Shown: positions 24,576-33,537, counted from the stretch's first letter. The stretch is 64,000 nt of DNA from Photobacterium aquae (GCF_001029445.1 NZ_LDOT01000013.1:1-64000); one strand, 5' to 3'. Notes: generated by a model from the letters alone, not told the origin. Numbers and translations are program-made.

Positions 24576-25727
24576 ATGGACAAGTTTACCTACCACAACC
24601 CAACCCGCATTCACTTCGGCGAAGGACAAATTGCAGCCATTGCCAATGACATCCCTAAAGACAAAAAAGTGCTGGTTGTATACGGTGGCGGCTCAATCAA
24701 ACACAATGGGGTTTACGATCAGGTTGCCAACGCATTGAGTGGGCATCAATGGGATGAATTCAGCGGTATCGAGCCTAACCCGCAGTACGATACGTTGATG
24801 CAGGCTGTAGCCAAGGTCAAAGAGGGTGGGTTTGATTTCCTACTTGCTGTCGGCGGCGGTTCTGTCGTTGATGGCACCAAATTCATATCTGCGGCAGCCC
24901 GCTTCGCAGGCAACGACCCATGGGATATTCTGGCCAAACAGCAACCGGTTGTTGATGCTGTGCCCCTAGGATGCATCTTGACCTTGCCGGCAACGGGCTC
25001 AGAAAGCAATGCTGGCTCTGTAGTATCACGCGGCAAAGACAAGCTATTTTTCATGTCGCCACTGGTCCAGCCTATTTTTGCGGTACTTGACCCGAGCACA
25101 ACCCTCAGCCTATCTCCTCGACAGGTCGCCAACGGGGTGATTGATGCCTATATCCATGTGATGGAGCAGTACTTAACTTTCCCAGCCAATGCCAAGGTTC
25201 AAGATCGCTTTGCTGAAGGCCTGCTGATGAACCTGATTGAGGAAGGCCCTAAAGCACTCGCAACGCCAAATGATCTGGCTGTTCGCGCCAATATTATGTG
25301 GTCTGCAACTCAGGCACTTAACGGCTTGATTGGTGTCGGTGTACCGCAGGACTGGACAACACATATGATTGGCCATGAACTAACCGGTAACTATGGCATC
25401 GACCACGCACGAACTCTCAGCATCATTCTGCCCGCGGTCATGAAACAGCGCCGAGCTGACAAGGCAGAGAAACTATTGCAATACGGCGAACGTATTTTCG
25501 GCATTACCGAAGGTAGCAACGACGAGCGTATTGATGCTGCTATTGCAAAAACCATCGACTTCTTCAAAACAATGGAAGTTCCAACTTGCTTGGCGGATGT
25601 CGAACTAGATAGCACCGCTATTGATCCCGTTATGGAAAGCCTGGAAAAACACGGGATGACCGTGCTTGGCGAGCGTGGCAATGTCACATTGACCGAGAGC
25701 CGAGCCATTTTGGAAACAGCGCTGTAA
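24576..25727 (+). CDS. yqhD: NADPH-dependent aldehyde reductase YqhD (iron-type alcohol dehydrogenase)
   Basis: The protein is 383 residues from the ATG at 24576 (GGAG ribosome-binding site at 24564); an upstream ATG at 24459 would add a non-homologous extension. It is a group III iron-containing alcohol dehydrogenase with the nucleotide-binding motifs VVYGGGSIK near residue 37 and LLAVGGGSVVDGTKF near 92, the conserved LPATGSESN, and the metal ligands in IDAYIHVMEQY, GHELTGNYGIDHARTLS. Length and sequence fit E. coli YqhD, which reduces short-chain and toxic aldehydes using NADPH. Expression is probably driven by the divergent YqhC-like activator. Confidence 0.92.
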   Translation: MDKFTYHNPTRIHFGEGQIAAIANDIPKDKKVLVVYGGGSIKHNGVYDQVANALSGHQWDEFSGIEPNPQYDTLMQAVAKVKEGGFDFLLAVGGGSVVDGTKFISAAARFAGNDPWDILAKQQPVVDAVPLGCILTLPATGSESNAGSVVSRGKDKLFFMSPLVQPIFAVLDPSTTLSLSPRQVANGVIDAYIHVMEQYLTFPANAKVQDRFAEGLLMNLIEEGPKALATPNDLAVRANIMWSATQALNGLIGVGVPQDWTTHMIGHELTGNYGIDHARTLSIILPAVMKQRRADKAEKLLQYGERIFGITEGSNDERIDAAIAKTIDFFKTMEVPTCLADVELDSTAIDPVMESLEKHGMTVLGERGNVTLTESRAILETAL

Positions 25728-25752
25728 TCACGAATAACGACACACTATCTAT

Positions 25753-25780
25753 GACGCCCCGTACTCCTTCCCGGGGCGTC
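25753..25780. terminator. GC-rich hairpin between convergent genes
   Basis: GACGCCCCG - 10 nt - CGGGGCGTC forms a 9-bp stem between the convergent yqhD and L,D-transpeptidase genes. There is no T-run of note, so it may act as a bidirectional terminator only weakly. Confidence 0.55.
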
Positions 25781-26490
25781 TAACGCCTGATAGCAATAAA
25801 TGATTCTGTTTTCTCTGTCTCCATCGGCTCCACACGATTAGAAACCGGCGTATTCCTTTCTTGAGTCAATATATGTCGCCGACTCGCCAAGACAATACTT
25901 CCCCCTTTAATCAAGTCAATAATCTCTCGGGTCTGCTCAGGAGGAAGGGCCGGACATCCCCAGCTCCAACCGATGAAGTTATTCTTTTCAAGAAAATCAG
26001 GAGAGGCGTAATCTGCCCCGTGAATAACAATCAGCCGATCGCGGGCATTATCATTCATACCTTCAGAAAGACCATCCAAACGCAATGAATAGCCATACTT
26101 TCCGTAGTATGTTTCTGCTGTTTTATAGATGCCTAATGATGTTTGGCGCGAGTTAGCCGTATTAGAAAAGCGAGTCGCGTATTTTCCCCCACTTTCAATA
26201 CCGTGGGTCGTATATGTTTGATATCTTAACTTTTTACCTAATAAATCAACAACATAAAACCTACGCTCATCAGACGGGCGATTAAAATCAATAATCACCA
26301 AGTTAGGGTTGGCTCCGGATCCCTGCGTCAGGTATGCCTCAACCCCTTCCCGAAACAGAGGGTAATCGATCACAGGTTGCAAACCGGCACCTCGGTAGAC
26401 ATCCTTGGCTAACAGGTCAACCTGTTCACTGATCGTGTTTGCCAACAAAGGCTGCGACACGAGAGCAAGCAACAATAATTTTTTTAGCAT
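25780..26490 (-). CDS. Murein L,D-transpeptidase catalytic domain protein (YkuD-like)
   Basis: From the ATG at 26490 the protein has 236 residues with a signal peptide (MLKKLLLLALVSQPLLA-NT); the longer frame starting at 26553 adds 21 residues without a good ribosome-binding site. The catalytic signature is VIHGADYAS followed by IGWSWGCPALP, with His and Cys of the L,D-transpeptidase/YkuD_2 type. The protein should act in the periplasm on peptidoglycan cross-links or as a carboxypeptidase. The family is common in Vibrionaceae as a single gene. The C-terminal tail after the catalytic domain (from RHILTQERN) is short and polar. Confidence 0.8.
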   Translation of the reverse strand: MLKKLLLLALVSQPLLANTISEQVDLLAKDVYRGAGLQPVIDYPLFREGVEAYLTQGSGANPNLVIIDFNRPSDERRFYVVDLLGKKLRYQTYTTHGIESGGKYATRFSNTANSRQTSLGIYKTAETYYGKYGYSLRLDGLSEGMNDNARDRLIVIHGADYASPDFLEKNNFIGWSWGCPALPPEQTREIIDLIKGGSIVLASRRHILTQERNTPVSNRVEPMETEKTESFIAIRR

Positions 26491-26732
26491 TTTTACAATC
26501 AATTGTGTGATTATTTTGTTCCATCCTAGATAAAATAATCTTAACAGACACACACAATGATCACCCTAAAATTATCACCTTTATGGCCAACCTGCCTCGC
26601 CGCATCATAAATGAACAAAAAAACGTGGCATATGCTCATATTATCTCTCACCTGCCACTGAGCTTATTTTTACGATATGGGAAAAACACCATTTTTTTAA
26701 ATAAAACGTATAAACCATGATATGGCGAGGTA

Positions 26733-26846
26733 TCACAGTTTCACTAAATAATGACACCTCGGGCATTTCCAAATAGTCGAACAATATAACTTTTGAATAA
26801 TTGATCGCTTCCGTCTAAGCATTTGAACATGACAATGCGGGCACAT
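26733..26846 (-). CDS. 37-residue zinc-ribbon-like small protein
   Basis: A very short open frame reads MCPHCHVQMLRRKRS, then IIQKLYCSTIW and KCPRCHYLVKL. The two CPxC pairs (residues 2-5 and 28-31), each followed by histidine, would make a four-cysteine zinc ribbon, and a basic stretch RRKR lies between them. A textbook AAGGAGG ribosome-binding site stands eight bases before the ATG at 26846, which is the main reason for calling it real. I do not know a named family. It stands alone, upstream of the L,D-transpeptidase gene and in the same orientation, and may be missed by standard gene finders because of its size. Confidence 0.6.
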   Translation of the reverse strand: MCPHCHVQMLRRKRSIIQKLYCSTIWKCPRCHYLVKL

Positions 26847-27095
26847 TTTAAATTCCTCCTTGGTATCCAATGACATAAGTCTGCCTATGGCAGAGCTACA
26901 ATATGCTCATATTTAAATCTACCCCGACAAAGGGGTATAATTCAGTATCATGTAAGTATCAAATGCAACCTGTTGCTATTAAACAGATTTAAACCAAAGG
27001 TTGGCGTTATTGCATTTTCAAATAAACAACTTTATTCAGTAAAAAGGGGTAATTACCCTACTTTTTTTTATCCATCCTCTTGGTAGAATGTTTCA
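26847..27095. other. Promoter region between the zinc-ribbon gene and the LuxR-type regulator
   Basis: AT-rich and without an open frame. Divergent promoters must lie here. A short stretch TACCCCGACAAAGGGGTATA at 26920-26939 is an imperfect inverted repeat (TACCCC / GGGGTA) and another GGGGTAATTACCCTAC at 27045-27060 shares it (GGGTAATTACCC is a perfect 12-bp palindrome at 27046-27057), 38 bp before the start of the regulator gene. It could be an autoregulatory site. Confidence 0.45.
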
Positions 27096-27794
27096 GTGAA
27101 AATAGATAGCAAAACATATATATCTGTCATGATTGACGTGATGGAACAATACTCTCACCCGGCCGGACTAAAATCTAAAGACGGTGTTTTTGCGTACGCG
27201 AATTCCGCATACCGTGCATTAGTTAATGCGCCAAACGATATCGCAGGGCTTACTGATAGTGAGATTCCATGTGATACCGCCCAATTTGCAGCAACCTTTT
27301 TAGAACAAGACAAAATTGCTATACGTGAGAACAAAACCATTTCAACCATTGATATTCATCAATATGCTCATGGTTTTGACGCATACACTTTTGACAAACG
27401 CCCTATCATCATTCAGGGTGAACCTTGGGGCATACAGTTTCAGGCTCGAAATCTACGAGAGGTTGTCAACCTAGCCACCTTCGCAGAAGTTTTCGCTCTG
27501 GACAACAACACAAAGTCGTTCAGTACGTTGGCGCCCGAAATGATAGCCTTAACCAACTCACAAGAAATTGTCTTGTTCTGGTTGTTAAGGGGACGCCAAA
27601 CCAAGCAAATTGCCCAATTGATCCACCGTACACCTAAGGCTGTAGAGAAACAAATTGCCAATTTAATCGTCAAGTTTTCCAGTGTCGGTGTTACAAATCG
27701 AGCTTCTTTGGTGGAATATGGCAGACGAGGCGGGTGGCTTTCCGTAATACCACAACAGCTATTCAAGACACCTTGCTCTATTGTCATTAACTAG
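27096..27794 (+). CDS. PAS-LuxR-type transcriptional regulator
   Basis: The 232-residue protein has a PAS-like N-terminal domain (about residues 8-120: DVMEQYSHPAGLKSKDGVFAYANSAYRAL is its opening, key residues PAG-KSKDG-F-YAN) and a LuxR/GerE helix-turn-helix near 150-215 (LTNSQEIVLFWLLRGRQTK, QIAQLIHRTPKAVEKQI). In this architecture the PAS domain senses a small molecule or redox state and the C-terminal domain binds DNA. The start at 27096 lacks a strong Shine-Dalgarno (only TTTCAGTG precedes it). The target may be the unknown gene downstream or the racemase/DUF917 operon, which is inference. Confidence 0.8.
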   Translation: MKIDSKTYISVMIDVMEQYSHPAGLKSKDGVFAYANSAYRALVNAPNDIAGLTDSEIPCDTAQFAATFLEQDKIAIRENKTISTIDIHQYAHGFDAYTFDKRPIIIQGEPWGIQFQARNLREVVNLATFAEVFALDNNTKSFSTLAPEMIALTNSQEIVLFWLLRGRQTKQIAQLIHRTPKAVEKQIANLIVKFSSVGVTNRASLVEYGRRGGWLSVIPQQLFKTPCSIVIN

Positions 27795-27815
27795 CCAAGT
27801 CTAAGGGCTTGGCTA
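27792..27815 (+). terminator. Hairpin terminator after the PAS-LuxR gene
   Basis: TAGCCAAG - 8 nt - CTTGGCTA overlaps the stop codon. The T-rich tail is weak, so this may be an inefficient terminator. Confidence 0.5.
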
Positions 27816-27951
27816 AGTTCCTCACCCTCTCGTATCATTTACAAAAAAATCAATAGTATCAGTAAACTAATACCAAAATGATACTGATTCATCGCTAAAA
27901 TCAGATTAAAGTCTATGTAGAAAAACAACACCTTATCGGGTTAAAAAGCAT

Positions 27952-28614
27952 ATGATGGTTAGTTTTAGCGGCATCAACAAGTATTGCGATGCTATTGAGA
28001 ACATTAATATCAACAGAAAGTCTCCTCACCGGCTCTTTATCGAATACCATACCTGCGAGCAAACAACACGCACCGGCTCTCCTATCAACAACTATGCTTT
28101 CTTACTTTTCCAAGGTGCAATTTCCCCTTTCAATCATGATCCCCTTTGTATTTTTCACGCTATCAGTGCCTCCGTCACTGGATACAGAACCTACATCGAA
28201 TCTGATATCGATTTTTCCCGGGGCACATTCACATTAGCACTAACGCAATACTCAGAGTTTGAGCAAGATATATCCTGCTATATCGTTTTTTGCGAAGGTG
28301 AAATTATTGAAAAACAATTCTGTGATCTTGAAATATTAAAAATCACAACCAACGAAAATAATTACCATTTTAGAATAAGATACAACGCTCTACCTCATAC
28401 TCCAAATAATGAAGTAAATCATGCCATCATCATTTATGACGTAACAGGCCGTTCCCGCCAACTTGGAATGAAAGTAATTCCGCCTCATAGAGAAGAACAA
28501 TACCAAACGCTTACTGTTGAAAATATCCAATATGGCTCGCAACTTACTATCGGCTATTATCGAGATCCCCTTTTCAATACCTGTACTGCCAAACATCGCA
28601 TCATCATGGAATAA
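27952..28614 (+). CDS. Hypothetical protein
   Basis: I do not recognise this 220-residue protein. There is no signal peptide or transmembrane helix, and the sequence suggests a two-part beta-rich fold (ALTQYSEFEQDISCYIVFCEGE and NNYHFRIRYNALPHTPNNE as the hydrophobic-strand patterns; key residues quoted only). Seven cysteines are scattered. The composition, with ordered aromatic strands, resembles small-molecule or carbohydrate binding domains, but this is not evidence of function. It stands 160 bp after the PAS-LuxR gene in the same orientation and convergent with the racemase gene. No good ribosome-binding site precedes the ATG at 27952. Confidence 0.6.
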   Translation: MMVSFSGINKYCDAIENININRKSPHRLFIEYHTCEQTTRTGSPINNYAFLLFQGAISPFNHDPLCIFHAISASVTGYRTYIESDIDFSRGTFTLALTQYSEFEQDISCYIVFCEGEIIEKQFCDLEILKITTNENNYHFRIRYNALPHTPNNEVNHAIIIYDVTGRSRQLGMKVIPPHREEQYQTLTVENIQYGSQLTIGYYRDPLFNTCTAKHRIIME

Positions 28615-28624
28615 AACACGAAAT

Positions 28625-28648
28625 AAAAAAGGAGGGCTTCCCCTCCTT
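28625..28648 (-). terminator. Intrinsic terminator of the racemase operon
   Basis: Read on the minus strand, AAGGAGGG / CCCTCCTT with a 4-nt loop is followed by TTTTTATTTCG. It lies 8 bp beyond the racemase stop codon, and may also stop the converging gene at 28614. Confidence 0.85.
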
Positions 28649-28655
28649 ATCAAAA

Positions 28656-29366
28656 TCAAGATATCCCATTAACCTTGGGGTAACTTATTTGGCTCTGCCT
28701 CAATTTATTTAAAACTAATAATTCCAAATACTTAATAGCACAATGATTGGGATCTATGACGGGAATATAACAACTTAGCTCTTCAGACAAAACTCTACTT
28801 AACGGCTCTGCGTAACCAACAAACCCTGTGCACCCGAAGATGATGGACTCAGCCCCATTACTTTTTATGGCTCTCAAGGCATGGCTAACCAATAGGTCAA
28901 AAACTCTTTCTTTATTGTCGAGATCATAAACACCAAGATCCAGAGCAGATATCGTTGCCAAATTGCCCTGAATACCAAACGCCCTGACATGCTCATTTTG
29001 CAAATCGTGCGTGCCGCGAATGGTTAGAATGGCATATTTCTGGCTTAGCATCATCGCAGTATATGCACTAGCCCTAAAGCCGCCAATAACGGGAATATCA
29101 ACCAATTCACGCGACTGCTCCACCCCACACATATCCATATCGGTAACAAAGACACCATCATAATTCTTGGCTTCCTTGCCGATTAACTCAATTACATGCG
29201 GAGCATTAACCGCCAAATCCACCCGTGACTGGATACAAGAGGTACCTTGATTGATATTCTTCACATCGATTCGAGTATCCGGAGCCACAACCTCTTTCAC
29301 ACTTGCAGCTATTTCAGCATTAAAATGATCGGTATTAACCGGTGTAACGACGAGTAGACGCATCAT
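28656..29366 (-). CDS. Aspartate/glutamate/hydantoin racemase family protein
   Basis: The 236-residue protein (ATG at 29366, GGAGG ribosome-binding site; the ATG at 29363 is equally possible) begins MRLLVVTPVNTDHFN, typical of hydantoin racemases. The two catalytic cysteines of the family are present: Cys80 in TDMDMCGVEQ and Cys179 in IIFGCTGFVG, each on opposite sides of the substrate. It probably inverts the stereocentre of 5-substituted hydantoins or a related amino-acid derivative. It overlaps the DUF917 gene by four bases, so the two are co-translated and probably act in one pathway, such as breakdown of (thio)hydantoins. Confidence 0.85.
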   Translation of the reverse strand: MMRLLVVTPVNTDHFNAEIAASVKEVVAPDTRIDVKNINQGTSCIQSRVDLAVNAPHVIELIGKEAKNYDGVFVTDMDMCGVEQSRELVDIPVIGGFRASAYTAMMLSQKYAILTIRGTHDLQNEHVRAFGIQGNLATISALDLGVYDLDNKERVFDLLVSHALRAIKSNGAESIIFGCTGFVGYAEPLSRVLSEELSCYIPVIDPNHCAIKYLELLVLNKLRQSQISYPKVNGIS

Positions 29367-30607
29367 TGACCTCCATTTTGACAATGATTTACAAATGGCG
29401 AAACATAAGTAGTGATCGCAGGCTTAATACCCAACTGCTTACGCACGGTATTAATTTCATTAATGAACAGCTTCTGTAAGGCAGGCGTATTCATACCTTG
29501 CGCAGCCGGAACCGCAAATACATGGACATGCATTCCCTCTTTGATCTCGGTATTGCTTAATGTTTGTCCGTCCGTCGTTACGTAACATATTGAGTCAGGT
29601 CCCATCACCGCTGGCTGGTAATCACAGCCGCTTTCTTTGGTCTCTAACAAAAGCGTTTCATTTTCAGCAATCGCACGATAAATTCGCCCTCGTCCGCCAT
29701 CCTCGTGCATAATGACGTCAATCAGGTCAAACCCTTGTTCCGTATAGTTCTTTGCATGCACAACGGTTGCGGTTGTTACTTTGATGCCACCGCTAACAGC
29801 TTCAATTTGTTTCGCTAAACTTTCTTTTCCCGCCAGTCTAATCGCCGCCCCCAATAAACGAGCCCTCTCTAGCGAACCCGATACATAATAACCTTGTTGA
29901 CTCGCTTGGATATCTTGGCCTGAAATCGCAAAGCAACTCATGGCTGATCGTTGGTCAAATCCCTGATCATCACTAATAATACCGTGCATCATGTCATTGA
30001 GATTACCCAAATCATCAGTATTAATAACCAATTGTGCACCACCATCAGCAATTGTTGTCTCAGAAACAAGTGCAACGGGAGAAAGTCTCGGTGCGCCTGG
30101 TACATTCTGAGCCGGGCCAACCATCGGCAAAACAGGCACTGCACGGCCGCAACCATCCATATTCATGATTGGTATGTTTTTTTGCGCCGCCAACAACATG
30201 GCCATCCCGTACGTCAATGTTCCTGTTTCAATAGCAATGACAGACTGAAACTCTAGAGCTGGGTTAACTTGGACACAATCAAAGGTCGTACTGCGAAGCT
30301 GCAAAACATGCTGCATCACTTGCTGGTGAAGATCAAAAACCCATTGCGGGGAGTGTATAAAGCCATCATCACAATATTTCTGAGGCGAACCAACCGCACC
30401 AACAAATGGTGCGTAAAATCCTGCTCTTCCAACTTCAGGATCATCAACATCAAGGTATGGAAGAGCCATCAACCCCTTCTCGTCCATCACTCTCTTGGTG
30501 TCTTTCAGCAAGAGTTCACCGTTGATGTAAGCACCACCTCCCCCACTGGCATAAAAATGTGACCCGCGAATAATATCTTTCAAATCGTCGTACGAATAAC
30601 CCTTCAT
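29363..30607 (-). CDS. DUF917 (S-methyl-thiohydantoin desulfurase-type) protein
   Basis: This 414-residue cytosolic protein belongs to DUF917, now named after S-methyl thiohydantoin desulfurase. Family features seen include the glycine-rich opening GSHFYASGGGGAYINGELLL, ALEFQSVIAIETGTLTYGMA, NMDGCGRAVPVLPM and the C-terminal GMNTPALQKLF. Related enzymes remove sulfur from thiohydantoins in ergothioneine breakdown, and others of the family accompany hydantoinase/oxoprolinase genes. No hydantoinase or transporter is adjacent here, so the substrate is open. The ATG at 30607 has an AAGGAC ribosome-binding site; the TTG at 30610 is less likely. Confidence 0.85.
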   Translation of the reverse strand: MKGYSYDDLKDIIRGSHFYASGGGGAYINGELLLKDTKRVMDEKGLMALPYLDVDDPEVGRAGFYAPFVGAVGSPQKYCDDGFIHSPQWVFDLHQQVMQHVLQLRSTTFDCVQVNPALEFQSVIAIETGTLTYGMAMLLAAQKNIPIMNMDGCGRAVPVLPMVGPAQNVPGAPRLSPVALVSETTIADGGAQLVINTDDLGNLNDMMHGIISDDQGFDQRSAMSCFAISGQDIQASQQGYYVSGSLERARLLGAAIRLAGKESLAKQIEAVSGGIKVTTATVVHAKNYTEQGFDLIDVIMHEDGGRGRIYRAIAENETLLLETKESGCDYQPAVMGPDSICYVTTDGQTLSNTEIKEGMHVHVFAVPAAQGMNTPALQKLFINEINTVRKQLGIKPAITTYVSPFVNHCQNGGQ

Positions 30608-30723
30608 CAATAGTCCTTATTGTTATTTCAGTTATCCCCTTGAGCGTAACCGCCTCTGAATATTTATTGGTATCAAATCAGTATCAAAAAACAATAAGGT
30701 GACCTCACGCAGCAGCATTGACT

Positions 30724-33537
30724 TTAATGCTCATACATTTCAATCTGCCGCTTTAGCAAAGGGGTACAAGCTTCATGAGCAAGAGCCTGAGAAATATATT
30801 CATCGTTATTTTTAATTTTCCCCATTAAAAATAACATATCCGGCACATAACATTGCGCGCCTGTTTCCGACGCGTCTCGAACAGACTGCTCTATCACCTT
30901 AACAGCTAAATCATACTGACTATCATCAACCAGTACCTGGGACAGAAGCAAAGAATACATTGACTGAGTCAGACAAAAACCAGAGCTAGACAACCAGCGC
31001 TGATACCCCGTTACCAAGGTCTCAATATGACGTGGAGAGGGGTCCAGTTGATACGCTGCCCAGCCTTCAATTATCGATCCCATTCCGATATAAAATGGAA
31101 ATCCATATTCTCGTGAGATATCAACCAGCTCCCGCGCATACTGGAGGGATTTTTCAGGGTTTTGCTCATGCCAGTAATACCATGCGGCTCCCTGAAGTGC
31201 GATGGCTATACTAAATACGTGCCCGCCCTTTCGACTTTCGTCCACCATATCCAGCATCATCGATTCGCAGTTTTCCAAACCCAATTGCGAAGCCGACAAT
31301 AACTTAAAACACCATGCCAGCATCCGTGGGTCATGCCCAGCCAGCTCAAGACTGCTTTCACGCAACTCATCATCGCAACACTCAAGTGCCCGCGAGCTAT
31401 ACTCGTAAGTACGCTGAGCGTCGCCAGCCCAAAAGCTAGTATTGGCAAGGGCAGCTAAAGACAGAACCCGCCCGGCATCATCATCAAGCAACTCGGCCAG
31501 CTCCAACGCCTTGTCGGCGTAATATATAGCCTTATCAATATCAAGACGGGTCAGGGCAACTGTCCAGACGCCAAACAGCGCATTAATTTTTCGGTGTTCG
31601 CTCTGGGAAATATCGCATTTTTCGATGATCCGATTATAAAGTTCGATCAAACTCGGAGAAAACCAGCCGTAACGAACCTTATAAATATTCGCGAGGTAGA
31701 ACATCAAATCAAGCTCAAGATCGACACACTGTGCTTGACTCACAGTCCCCGTATCAAAACCCTTAAGCCGCAGATTACCCAGCAGCTTTTCTGCCGCTTT
31801 AATTGCCTCTTCAGCGTCACTGTACTGCCCTTCTGCCAATTGCAGATTACCGCAGCGCCCCAAATAATAAGCCGCTTTAAAATCTAAACCCGCAGCCAAG
31901 AACTGATCAGCCAACCATTGGAGTTCCGTCAAATTATTGGGAATGTTTGTTTTTTCGAAATATTCCGCTAACTGACGATGAAGGTATAACTTCTCACTGC
32001 TTGCCAAACTTTGTGATAGCGCATCAGCGATCAAATCGTGGGCTACAGTAAGCTGGTCAACACCATAAGGTATAACAAGGTGGGTTTGATAGAGTGTTGA
32101 TATATCAATTTTTTCAGATAATAAGGCCCGAATATCTTCTAGCCTTAGCGGTTTATTCGCGATCGCCAATATCTTCAATACATTTCGATCTTCCTGCGAT
32201 AGCACAGCTAATTGCTCTTCGAACAATAACTGCAATGTATCCGGAACCGTCGCCAAATCATGACTTGACAGCAACAAGGATAAATACAGCGGGTTACCTT
32301 GGCATTTTGACACTATTTTTTCTGCCATCTCCTCAGGTAGATGCGAACCAGAATACTGAGAGACCAAAAGCCTACACTCACTCGCAGTTAGTGCGGGGAG
32401 TATCAAACTTGCATCAACCTGAATATGCCGTTGAACACGGGCCTTGTCAGCCACCGTCGCCGTCACTATAACAGTCAACACCCGGTCGGCGATCTCAACA
32501 ACAGCCTCATGCAAAATCTGCATTCCTTGCTCACTCAGCAAATGGACGTTATCTATAAAGACAATATCAGCACTACCTTGTTTTAGCTCTCTGATAACAT
32601 TGGATTCATTCTTCTCGATATCAATCCAACCAGTTATCAAACCATCTTGCTGTATCGTCTCGCTAAGCTGATGCAAAAAACACGTTTTACCAATCCCCTG
32701 CTCCCCCCAGATCCCAATCACTTTGCTCTTATTGGTAAGAGTACTTTCAGCAATTTGTCGTTTAACTTGCTCAAGCTCAACATCGCGCCCAATAAAATAA
32801 GGGCCAGATGGCAGGCTATTCATTACATCCAGTTGCCACCAATCAGGTTTTACTGAGTCATTCAACGCCGTAAAATGAAACTGCTGTAAATGCAAAGCTC
32901 TCAGTGATTCGCTCACAATGAAAGTGTTGTACGGCATATCATGGCTGGTTTCGATTAACGCCGTTAACTGCTTTTTATCTAGAAAAAATTGCGATTCTTG
33001 ACATAAAATTGTGGTGACATTGACTAAGCAACAAAATGGACTCAATATTGATGAACGCGATTTTATTTCATTAAAAAGGTCAAACATACAAGATAATGTT
33101 TGCTTTGATTGAGAAAAATTATTTTCATCTTGAATAGCACTCGAATAACGTCCAAATGCCGCAACGATATAGGTTCCATATTTCTCTATCAGCAATGGCT
33201 GGTAACTCTCAATTCTTGCCAGTGCATAGGAATAGACTTCAACATCAGAGGCTTTGAAAAGTGCCACCACACCAAGCCGCTCTTGACATGTAGTACTCTC
33301 TTTCTCTTCACTATCAGGCAGCATAATAAGGTCATTAACTTCAATGCCATAGAAAGCCGCAAGATTTTTAGTCGTTCTATAATTTACTGCCTTTCCTGTC
33401 TCAGCTCGTTTTATTGTAGCAATAGAAATTCGCAAGCATTTCCGTTCGCATGCGTCTGCCAAGGCCTCTTGACTTAATCCATATTCTCTTCTTAATGACT
33501 TCAAATATTGACTATTAAGAACCTGCTTACCATCCAT
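30724..33537 (-). CDS. XRE-STAND-TPR transcriptional regulator with a central cyclase-like region
   Basis: The 937-residue protein has an XRE helix-turn-helix at about residues 10-70 (SLRREYGLSQEALADACERK, key A-L-A), a central region of about 85-185 (RLGVVALFKASDVEVYSYA, IEKYGTYIVAAFGRY) that resembles a degenerate nucleotide-cyclase fold, a STAND NTPase from about 248 with P-loop GEQGIGKT (278-285) and Walker B IVFIDNVHLL near 335, and TPR-like helices from about 550 to the end. This is the MalT/CyaI-like plan of regulators that switch on ATP and ligand binding. It is 117 bp from the DUF917 gene in the same orientation and probably controls it. Confidence 0.8.
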   Translation of the reverse strand: MDGKQVLNSQYLKSLRREYGLSQEALADACERKCLRISIATIKRAETGKAVNYRTTKNLAAFYGIEVNDLIMLPDSEEKESTTCQERLGVVALFKASDVEVYSYALARIESYQPLLIEKYGTYIVAAFGRYSSAIQDENNFSQSKQTLSCMFDLFNEIKSRSSILSPFCCLVNVTTILCQESQFFLDKKQLTALIETSHDMPYNTFIVSESLRALHLQQFHFTALNDSVKPDWWQLDVMNSLPSGPYFIGRDVELEQVKRQIAESTLTNKSKVIGIWGEQGIGKTCFLHQLSETIQQDGLITGWIDIEKNESNVIRELKQGSADIVFIDNVHLLSEQGMQILHEAVVEIADRVLTVIVTATVADKARVQRHIQVDASLILPALTASECRLLVSQYSGSHLPEEMAEKIVSKCQGNPLYLSLLLSSHDLATVPDTLQLLFEEQLAVLSQEDRNVLKILAIANKPLRLEDIRALLSEKIDISTLYQTHLVIPYGVDQLTVAHDLIADALSQSLASSEKLYLHRQLAEYFEKTNIPNNLTELQWLADQFLAAGLDFKAAYYLGRCGNLQLAEGQYSDAEEAIKAAEKLLGNLRLKGFDTGTVSQAQCVDLELDLMFYLANIYKVRYGWFSPSLIELYNRIIEKCDISQSEHRKINALFGVWTVALTRLDIDKAIYYADKALELAELLDDDAGRVLSLAALANTSFWAGDAQRTYEYSSRALECCDDELRESSLELAGHDPRMLAWCFKLLSASQLGLENCESMMLDMVDESRKGGHVFSIAIALQGAAWYYWHEQNPEKSLQYARELVDISREYGFPFYIGMGSIIEGWAAYQLDPSPRHIETLVTGYQRWLSSSGFCLTQSMYSLLLSQVLVDDSQYDLAVKVIEQSVRDASETGAQCYVPDMLFLMGKIKNNDEYISQALAHEACTPLLKRQIEMYEH

